Part shown: one piece after another, positions 1 through 5,846 of the stretch
Layout of the letters: the number at the start of each line of letters is the position of its first letter
Position numbering within the stretch: the first letter of the stretch is position 1
NCBI GenBank assembly: GCA_033791445.1
Contig: JASJGS010000150.1
Location: 1-10,741 of the forward strand
From: JANTGF01 sp033791445
GTDB taxonomy: Bacteria > Bacteroidota > Bacteroidia > Bacteroidales > VadinHA17
Reading direction: 5' to 3'
Length of the DNA stretch: 10,741 bases
Translations under genes and position numbers: made by a program
The notes under the pieces: generated by a model
Seen by the model: only the letters and a program-made list of their open reading frames with translations
Databases searched by the model: none
What the model was told of the DNA's origin: nothing

Positions 1-1218
1 GGTTACCGAAGCACCCATATCCACACAGGTGTCGATTGCATTTAAAGGACTTAGTGCCCCGAGGGTATAGCATCCAATGTCTGAAAAAACTCTACCCTTA
101 CCATATTCACTCAGAGCCTCATTCATGGCATGGAAAACATCGGTATGCCCACAGCCAGGGCAAAGTGCTGGAGGACGATTGGCCACCAAAACAGGGATTT
201 CTCTTGTTTCAGGAATTTCATATCCCAGGGCTTTCCCAACCAGATCGGCATTTAGTTCACCATCGCGAGGGAGCGTTCCATTCAAGCGGCCATGTATGGT
301 ATATTTTGTATCCAATACACCTGTTAGCATATCTTCTACAAAAGGATAACCCTCTTCCAACACCAGTAATTCATCGCATTCATCAGCTATATTCTGAACC
401 ATTTTTAGAGGTAAGGGATACTGCGTTATTTTTAGAATCGGATACTGAAGCGATTTCTCAGAATATACTTCCTTTAGATAATTATTTGCCAGACCACAGG
501 CAATTATACCGAGTGTTTTATCCCTTCCCTCAAAGTAATTATTAAAACCTGATTTTTCTGATTCCTGTTCAAAATGAACCTGACTGGAAATAAGTCCCTG
601 GTATTGGTTTTTAGCAATGGAAGGCAATAAAATAAACTGTTTCATATTTCCCGGCAAGTGCAAATCATTCATTTCCAGAGTAGGCTTCAATTTGACAACT
701 GACCTGGAATGAGATAAGCGAGTGGTTACCCTGAGTAATACCGGAATTTTGTATTTTTCGGATAAGCTAAAAGCTGCATAAGCCATATCGTAGGCCTCCT
801 GCTGATTGGAAGGTTCCATTACAGGGACCATTGCAAATTTGCCATAAAACCTGGAATCCTGTTCGTTTTGCGAAGAGTGCATGGAGGGATCATCTGCTAC
901 TGTGATCACAAGTCCCCCATTTACACCAGTTATAGCTGAATTAATAAAAGCATCGGCTGCAACATTGAGTCCAACATGTTTCATGCAAACCATGGCCTTT
1001 TTTCCAGCATAAGACATACCAAGAGCGGCTTCCATCGCTGTCTTTTCATTGGTAGACCAACTGCGGTGAATATTTCTTTCACTTGCCAGTTTACTTTTCT
1101 GTACAAACTCCATTATTTCAGTTGAAGGAGTTCCTGGATAGGCATAACAGCCCGACAAACCAGCATCAATTGCTCCCTGTGCCAGGGCTTCATCACCCAA
1201 TAACATTTGTTTATCCAT
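1..1218 (-). CDS. iorA: Indolepyruvate:ferredoxin oxidoreductase alpha subunit, 5' part only (runs off left edge)
   Basis: The enzyme oxidatively decarboxylates aryl-pyruvates such as indolepyruvate to aryl-acetyl-CoA and reduces ferredoxin in the cytoplasm; it normally works with the gamma-domain subunit IorB. The frame is open from an ATG at 1218 to the edge, giving 406 residues. Near the N-terminus is YPGTPSTE (residues 27-34), the pyrimidine-binding-domain signature of the family. It is followed by MKHVGLNVAAD (79-89) and DDPSMHSSQNEQDSR (109-123), both highly typical of IorA. A CPGCGH motif (353-358) and SDIGCYTLG (379-387) open the TPP-binding domain. The rest of that domain and the expected C-terminal 4Fe-4S ferredoxin domain lie outside the window, as would an iorB gene. 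Most IorA proteins I recall have CPGCPHR where this one has CPGCGH, so the substrate need not be indolepyruvate. No internal stop or frameshift was seen. Confidence 0.88.
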   Translation of the reverse strand, partial: MDKQMLLGDEALAQGAIDAGLSGCYAYPGTPSTEIMEFVQKSKLASERNIHRSWSTNEKTAMEAALGMSYAGKKAMVCMKHVGLNVAADAFINSAITGVNGGLVITVADDPSMHSSQNEQDSRFYGKFAMVPVMEPSNQQEAYDMAYAAFSLSEKYKIPVLLRVTTRLSHSRSVVKLKPTLEMNDLHLPGNMKQFILLPSIAKNQYQGLISSQVHFEQESEKSGFNNYFEGRDKTLGIIACGLANNYLKEVYSEKSLQYPILKITQYPLPLKMVQNIADECDELLVLEEGYPFVEDMLTGVLDTKYTIHGRLNGTLPRDGELNADLVGKALGYEIPETREIPVLVANRPPALCPGCGHTDVFHAMNEALSEYGKGRVFSDIGCYTLGALSPLNAIDTCVDMGASVT

Positions 1219-1275
1219 AATATGTTCTTTCTATTCCAATATTTAGTCAATAAAATTAGAAACAATTTTTTGAAT

Positions 1276-1308
1276 CAAAGCTAACAATTGACAGGTTTAA
1301 TGTTCAAA
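1276..1308 (-). promoter_or_regulatory. Candidate Bacteroidota-type promoter for iorA
   Basis: On the minus strand TTTG (1308-1305) is followed after 21 nt by TAGCTTTG (1283-1276). Both match the Bacteroidota sigma-ABfr consensus (TTTG at -33, TAnnTTTG at -7) exactly, with spacing in the accepted range. A start around 1270 would give a leader of about 50 nt before the ATG at 1218. It lies in the 125-bp spacer between yjbQ and iorA, so iorA probably has its own transcript. The assignment comes from pattern matching in AT-rich DNA. Confidence 0.55.
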
Positions 1309-1343
1309 TAATAAAATGCTTAAATAAATTGGCGGGTTATATA

Positions 1344-1757
1344 TTACTCCCCAGAAATAGTGATGACTATATGTCTTGAACCGCCATGTTTTCTGAATTC
1401 ACATAGGTAAATTCCCTGCCAGACCCCCATGTTAAGTCGACCATGTGTTACAGGAATACTTACCGAAGATCCAAGGAGTGAAGATTTTAAATGAGCTGGC
1501 ATATCATCAGCTCCCTCATAAATATGATGGTATACCGGATCGTTTTCAGGAATTAGTTTATTCATAAAAGATTCAAAATCATGACGAACCGTTGGGTCCG
1601 CATTTTCATTTATGCTTAATGCTGCTGAAGTATGTTTGATAAATACGTGAATCAGACCTGCCTGAGGCAAATCATGTAACTGATTTTCAATATAATCTGT
1701 AATTAGATGGTATCCTTTAGGATGTACCGGTAGGGTAATTTCTATCTGTTTAAACAT
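1344..1757 (-). CDS. yjbQ: YjbQ/UPF0047 family protein (secondary thiamine-phosphate synthase-like)
   Basis: A complete 137-residue protein of the usual length for this family (about 130-140). It carries the family's conserved blocks: KHTSAAL (41-47), ENADPTVRHD (51-60), EGADDMPAHLK (81-91), GRL (106-108), WQGIYL (113-118) and GGSR (125-128). The conserved His and Asp residues (H42, D54, H88) are those thought to line the active site and metal site. E. coli YjbQ is reported to have weak thiamine-phosphate synthase activity able to replace ThiE, but the physiological role is unsettled. It stands alone between a divergent spacer and iorA. A thiamine link is tempting because iorA and the right-edge gene both need TPP, but that is inference. 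The start ATG sits inside two overlapping AT-rich palindromes, and no Shine-Dalgarno is seen. Confidence 0.93.
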   Translation of the reverse strand: MFKQIEITLPVHPKGYHLITDYIENQLHDLPQAGLIHVFIKHTSAALSINENADPTVRHDFESFMNKLIPENDPVYHHIYEGADDMPAHLKSSLLGSSVSIPVTHGRLNMGVWQGIYLCEFRKHGGSRHIVITISGE

Positions 1758-1767
1758 TTTAAAATGT
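1747..1767. promoter_or_regulatory. Two overlapping palindromes over the yjbQ start codon
   Basis: Positions 1747-1756 read TGTTTAAACA and 1754-1767 read ACATTTTAAAATGT. Both are perfect palindromes, and the yjbQ ATG (1757-1755) lies where they overlap. They could be a dimeric repressor site or a weak hairpin covering the start codon. AT-rich DNA makes such palindromes fairly often, so regulation is only a possibility. Confidence 0.25.
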
Positions 1768-1799
1768 ATCTAATTTAGTCACTACAAGATAAAAAGAAT

Positions 1800-1830
1800 T
1801 AAAAATATACTCTGAGTTTCTAAGGCAAAA
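1800..1830 (-). promoter_or_regulatory. Candidate Bacteroidota-type promoter for yjbQ
   Basis: On the minus strand TTTTG (1830-1826) is followed after 18 nt by TATTTTTA (1807-1800), which matches TAnnTTTG at seven of eight positions. The transcript would start near 1793, about 36 nt before the yjbQ ATG. The surroundings are very AT-rich, so a chance match is possible. Confidence 0.35.
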
Positions 1831-1992
1831 TTTTCTGGCTGGCGTAATGTTTTAAAATCCGGCTAATGCCCTAATAATAATTCTATTCCCCTCCATTTTA
1901 TTGCGTAAATAACAATTTTACATAAAAAAAATAGTTTATTTTGATGTGGCAAGCCTTAAAACCGGATGAAACTGTTAATTAAACCTACCACG

Positions 1993-2018
1993 TTGTGCAA
2001 TTGAAGTCTATAAATTTG
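1993..2018 (+). promoter_or_regulatory. Candidate promoter for the TonB-dependent receptor
   Basis: TAAATTTG at 2011-2018 is an exact match to the Bacteroidota -7 element TAnnTTTG. The nearest TTG (1993-1995) lies only 15 nt upstream, slightly short of the usual 17-23. If used, transcription would begin at about 2025, so the 5' leader of the mRNA would consist almost entirely of the inverted repeat at 2028-2086. Confidence 0.35.
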
Positions 2019-2027
2019 ATAACCAAG

Positions 2028-2086
2028 GTCACACTGAGCTTGTCGAATGTGGACCGGGTCATAGACTTCGACAGGCTCAGCCTGAC
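2028..2086. repeat. Imperfect inverted repeat resembling a dispersed REP-like element
   Basis: The left arm 2028-2047 begins GTCACACTGAGC and ends TTGTCGAA. The right arm 2067-2086, read on the opposite strand, begins GTCAGGCTGAGC and ends CTGTCGAA. The arms agree at 17 of 20 positions and flank a 19-nt loop; one of the three differences becomes a G-U pair in plus-strand RNA. The CTGAGCYTGTCGAA core is a motif I recall as a frequent dispersed repeat in many Bacteroidota and other bacterial genomes; this is recall and was not searched. It is more GC-rich than the flanking spacer and ends 7 nt before the receptor ATG at 2094. Confidence 0.75.
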
Positions 2087-2093
2087 TTTCAGG

Positions 2094-4556
2094 ATGTTAA
2101 GAAATCCAATGGCACAACAGGTTAAATCATTTCTTATTATTTCAATATTTCTGATCGGATCCTGTGTATATGCACAGAACAGGCTTGTAGTGACAGGAAA
2201 AATAACGGATTCACAGGGTATTCCTCTTGTCCCAACAGATATTGTTATCCCCGGCACCAGCCATGGAACCAGCACAAGCGATGGGGGAGAATACACATTA
2301 GTAATCCCAAGAAATGATACCATTGAACTAGCCTATTCCTTTATAGGCTATAAAACTCAAATTATAAAAAAAGCTTTGCCTTTGAATGACACAATTACAA
2401 TTGATGTAATTCTGGAAGTGAAGCTAAGCGAGCTTGATGAAGTGAGTGTGCAGGGAGAAAGAGACAGAGATTTTAGTTTTGAGAAGCTCAACATGAAGGA
2501 AGTAAGAATAATCCCTACAGTTTCTGGAAGTGTGGAATCCTACCTTGTAACACTGCCAGGGGTTACATCCTCTAATGAATTGAGTTCGCAATATTCTGTC
2601 AGAGGTGGAAATTTTGATGAAAACCTCATTTACATAAACGATATTGAAGTATATAAACCCTACCTGATACGATCAGGTACCCAGGAGGGATTAAGCATTG
2701 TGAACCCCGACCTTGCCTCTTCAGTGCAATTCTCAGCTGGCGGATATAATGCCAGTTATGGAGACAAAATGTCTTCCGTTCTTGATATAAAATACAAGAA
2801 ACCTACCCGGTTTGGCGGAGGATTTGACTTAAGTTTCTTAGGAGGTTCATTTTATTTAGGAGGTACTTCAAAAAACAGCAGACTGACGTACATTGCAGGA
2901 ATCCGGTATAAAAGCAATCAATATTTAATAAAAAGCCTGGACGTTACCGGTGATTACAAGCCTCGGTTTGGTGATTTCCAGACCTATATCACCTACCAGC
3001 TGAATAAAAAGTGGAGGCTGGATTTTCTGGGAAACATTTCAATCAATCACTACAATTTTTACCCTGAAGACCGAACCACTTCCTTTGGGACCATTAGCAC
3101 AGCTGTGCAACTCAACGTATTGTTTAATGGCTGGGAATCAGATAAGTTCAACACTTACCTGGGTGCACTTTCTGCCACATATAGACCTAGCGATAAGGTT
3201 TCTCTAACATTTATTGGCAGTGCATTTCGCACGAATGAAAAGGAAACATTTGATATTGAGGGCTTCTATTCTCTGAATGAGCTGGATAAACAAATTGGCT
3301 CTGAAAGCATGGGTGATAGTATAATGAATATTGGGGTGGGCAGGTTTATTGATCATGCACGAAATTATTTCACTGCCAATGTCATCGCTTTTAAGCATAC
3401 AGGAAACCTTGCTATTGATTCCCAATCATCATTGCTATGGGGATTAAAATTTCAAAACGAAGCCATTGATAACCAGATGAATGAATGGAAAATGGTTGAC
3501 TCAGCGGGCTATTCTATTCCCTATACTGGTACAGATATTAGTCTGGCTTATACCCTGAACGCCGATAACCAGCTCAATTCAAACCGACTGACTTCATTCG
3601 TTTTGTACAACCGGGATTTTAATCTCAAAAATGTCGACCTTGAACTGGATGCCGGCATAAGGACAAATTATTGGAGTTTTAACAATCAGTTTCTGGTGAG
3701 TCCCAGGCTTTCTGTATTACTGGATCCGGGTTGGAAAAGAGATTTTAAATTTAGGTTTGCGACCGGGTTTTATTATCAACCTCCTTTTTACAAGGAAATT
3801 GTTGACCAAAACGGAGAAATCAATGAAGATATAAGAGCACAGAAATCAACTCATTTTCTGGTGGGAAGTATCTGGAATTTTAAGGCCTGGAACAGACCCT
3901 TCCAGTTTTCATCAAATGTATATTATAAAAACTTGCAACATCTGATTAGCTACAAGATTGACAATGTGCGCATTATATATTCCGGTAAGAACAATGCCAA
4001 GGGATATGCTGCTGGGATTGATTTTAATATTAGCGGTGAGTTTGTCAAGGGGGTTGAGTCCTGGGCCAGTCTTTCATTGTTACAAACCCGGGAAAAACTA
4101 ACTGACGGTTCAGAAAGTGAAGGTTCCAATGAGTACTATCCCCGGCCAACTGACCGCCTACTAAACTTCAGCCTTTTTTTCCAGGATTATTTTCCAAGGA
4201 ACCCAACCTTCAAGGTATATATGAGCCTTCATTTTGGTACCGGCCTTCCTACCAGTCCTCCTACAGAAGAATCGGGTGCAAACTACTTCCGCATGCCCCC
4301 TTATCGCCGCTTCGATATTGGTATTTCAAAAATACTTAAAGATGAGAATTCAGTAATAGGTGATAAAGGCTTATTCAAAAGCTTTCGCACTGCCTGGATC
4401 AGCTTTGAAGTCTTTAATTTACTGGGCATTAACAACACGATATCCTATACCTGGATAAGCACTGTAAATAATTTGAGCGGGGAGGTAGGACAGTTTGCTG
4501 TACCCAACTACCTTACTTCGCGACGCATTAACCTGAAGCTAACTGCCACTTTTTAA
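2094..4556 (+). CDS. TonB-dependent outer-membrane receptor with CarboxypepD_reg-like N-terminal domain
   Basis: An outer-membrane beta-barrel transporter that imports a ligand using TonB-ExbB-ExbD energy; the ligand is unknown. From the ATG at 2094 it has 820 residues. Residues 1-27 form a signal peptide (hydrophobic FLIISIFLIGSC, likely cleavage VYA|QN). Residues about 32-110 form the CarboxypepD_reg-like beta-sandwich. LDEVSVQG (114-121) is in the TonB-box position. The plug follows at about 125-235, with YSVRGGNFDENLIYINDIEV (167-186) and NPDLASSVQFSAGGYNASYGD. The rest is a barrel rich in alternating aromatic strands that ends in the C-terminal F typical of outer-membrane proteins. ATG 2094 is preferred to the GTG at 1995 because the extra codons read through the inverted repeat and would bury the signal peptide; ATG 2109 is an equally possible start. 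It is not SusC-like by its signatures, and no SusD gene lies beside it. Confidence 0.9.
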   Translation: MLRNPMAQQVKSFLIISIFLIGSCVYAQNRLVVTGKITDSQGIPLVPTDIVIPGTSHGTSTSDGGEYTLVIPRNDTIELAYSFIGYKTQIIKKALPLNDTITIDVILEVKLSELDEVSVQGERDRDFSFEKLNMKEVRIIPTVSGSVESYLVTLPGVTSSNELSSQYSVRGGNFDENLIYINDIEVYKPYLIRSGTQEGLSIVNPDLASSVQFSAGGYNASYGDKMSSVLDIKYKKPTRFGGGFDLSFLGGSFYLGGTSKNSRLTYIAGIRYKSNQYLIKSLDVTGDYKPRFGDFQTYITYQLNKKWRLDFLGNISINHYNFYPEDRTTSFGTISTAVQLNVLFNGWESDKFNTYLGALSATYRPSDKVSLTFIGSAFRTNEKETFDIEGFYSLNELDKQIGSESMGDSIMNIGVGRFIDHARNYFTANVIAFKHTGNLAIDSQSSLLWGLKFQNEAIDNQMNEWKMVDSAGYSIPYTGTDISLAYTLNADNQLNSNRLTSFVLYNRDFNLKNVDLELDAGIRTNYWSFNNQFLVSPRLSVLLDPGWKRDFKFRFATGFYYQPPFYKEIVDQNGEINEDIRAQKSTHFLVGSIWNFKAWNRPFQFSSNVYYKNLQHLISYKIDNVRIIYSGKNNAKGYAAGIDFNISGEFVKGVESWASLSLLQTREKLTDGSESEGSNEYYPRPTDRLLNFSLFFQDYFPRNPTFKVYMSLHFGTGLPTSPPTEESGANYFRMPPYRRFDIGISKILKDENSVIGDKGLFKSFRTAWISFEVFNLLGINNTISYTWISTVNNLSGEVGQFAVPNYLTSRRINLKLTATF

Positions 4557-4563
4557 TTTCAAT

Positions 4564-5709
4564 TTATTCCTTTAGGATACTTTTCGAAATTACCAGGCGC
4601 TGAATCTGGTTTGTACCTTCATATATTTGGCAGAGTTTGGCATCGCGCATCATTTTTTCTACGGCGAAATCCCATGAGTAACCATCTCCACCCATTGCCT
4701 GAACAGCATCCGTAGTAACCTCCATACCAATATCAGAGGCATATAATTTTGACATCGCGGATAGCTTATTAAGCTTTTTCTTATCAAAGTCATAGGCCCA
4801 GGCGGCATACCAGGTAAGTAAGCGGGCTGTTTCAATCTTTGTGGCCATATCTGCCAGCATAAAACCAATGGCCTGATTGGCAGCAATAGGCTTCCCAAAC
4901 TGCTTCCTGTTTTTAGTCCATTCCTTAGCTGTGTCATAAGCCGCCCTGGCATTTCCCAGGCTGAGGGCAGCAACACCAGTCCGTGTTCGATCAAAGGTTT
5001 TCATGGCTATTATAAAGCCATAACCCTCCGCTCCTATTCGATTCCCAACCGGAACTTCCACATCTGTAAAAATAATTTCATTCTGAACAGAGGCCTTTTG
5101 ACCCATTTTCTTCAAACGGGGTTTGATTTCAACCCCCGGACTATCTGGAGGAATAAGAAATGCAGTGAGACTCCTGGATCCTTTTTCCGGATCAGTTAGA
5201 GCAAAGACCGTAATAAATGCCGATGCCTCAGCATTAGTTATAAAACGCTTATGGCCATTTACTATGTATTTATCTCCCTTTTTTAAGGCAGTTGTCTGAA
5301 TTCCCTGCACATCCGATCCGGCATTGGGTTCAGTCAATCCATAGGCAGCAACGGCTTTCTGTTCATTTATTTGACCAAAGAACTTTTTCTTTTGATCGTC
5401 ATCAGCGGCCAGGTAGAGTGGTGTCAGGGCCAGGGTATTGGCATCAATACAAATCCCAATTCCAACACATCCAGCACCCAGTTCCTCTGAGGCCAGGGCG
5501 CCATCCAGCAGACTATGATCGTGCCCTCCATACATTTTTGGCATAGGCCCATTCATTAGTCCCTCAGAGTAGGCAGCTTTTACAATTTCCCATGGGAACT
5601 CAGCAAGCTCATCATATTTCAATCGATTTGGTACAATATAACGATCGGAAAAGTCTCGATACTTCTCGATTATTTCTTCTTGCTCTTTGGTTAAACTAAA
5701 GTCAATCAT
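4564..5709 (-). CDS. Acyl-CoA dehydrogenase (short/medium-chain type)
   Basis: A cytoplasmic FAD enzyme that introduces the alpha-beta double bond into acyl-CoA and passes electrons to electron-transfer flavoprotein. It has 381 residues, the normal length for the family. The N-terminal helical domain (about 1-120) is followed by YGLTEPNAGSDV (123-134), the flavin/substrate-binding signature. The middle beta domain includes KKMGQKAS (200-207). The C-terminal helical domain has RKQFGK (268-273) and QAMGGDGY (337-344). The catalytic base is present as E364 in YEGTNQIQR, the position used by short- and medium-chain enzymes. Chain length or branched-chain preference cannot be read from the sequence. 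It converges on the receptor gene with 7 nt between stops. No clear promoter or terminator was seen in the 137-bp spacer at 5710-5846, so it could be expressed by read-through from the rhamnosidase gene. Confidence 0.94.
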   Translation of the reverse strand: MIDFSLTKEQEEIIEKYRDFSDRYIVPNRLKYDELAEFPWEIVKAAYSEGLMNGPMPKMYGGHDHSLLDGALASEELGAGCVGIGICIDANTLALTPLYLAADDDQKKKFFGQINEQKAVAAYGLTEPNAGSDVQGIQTTALKKGDKYIVNGHKRFITNAEASAFITVFALTDPEKGSRSLTAFLIPPDSPGVEIKPRLKKMGQKASVQNEIIFTDVEVPVGNRIGAEGYGFIIAMKTFDRTRTGVAALSLGNARAAYDTAKEWTKNRKQFGKPIAANQAIGFMLADMATKIETARLLTWYAAWAYDFDKKKLNKLSAMSKLYASDIGMEVTTDAVQAMGGDGYSWDFAVEKMMRDAKLCQIYEGTNQIQRLVISKSILKE

Positions 5710-5846
5710 TGGTTCAGAATTTTGTATGAATTATACTTTTTTATTGGCTTTTTAATGAGGAAAAAGTGCCTTGTCCAAGTTACAGAAAAATAGTGAATTT
5801 TTTAGTATAAATTTTTCATGATAATTAGCTCGATATATTTTACTGA

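Larger units (their letters stand above)
1758..2093. other. Divergent intergenic spacer between yjbQ and the TonB-dependent receptor
   Basis: 336 bp of mostly AT-rich DNA. It holds the candidate yjbQ promoter near 1800-1830, a homopolymer A run near 1925-1932, a candidate forward promoter near 1993-2018 and the inverted repeat at 2028-2086. I see no tRNA, riboswitch or small coding gene. An open plus-strand frame from a GTG at 1995 is continuous with the receptor gene, but its 33 extra codons run through the inverted repeat and look non-coding. Confidence 0.7.

Noticed and set aside
36..545. Plus-strand open frames opposite the left-edge gene
   Set aside because: The minus strand here encodes a clear IorA protein with family motifs; the plus-strand translations have no recognisable composition or motif and are shadows.
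2094..2175. Lipobox IGSC in the receptor signal peptide
   Set aside because: The four residues fit a loose lipobox, but VYA|QN just after is a better signal peptidase I site and TonB-dependent receptors are normally not lipoproteins.
1985..2323. Minus-strand frame of 112 codons over the receptor start
   Set aside because: It overlaps the signal peptide and N-terminal domain of the receptor and runs through the inverted repeat; the product resembles no family.
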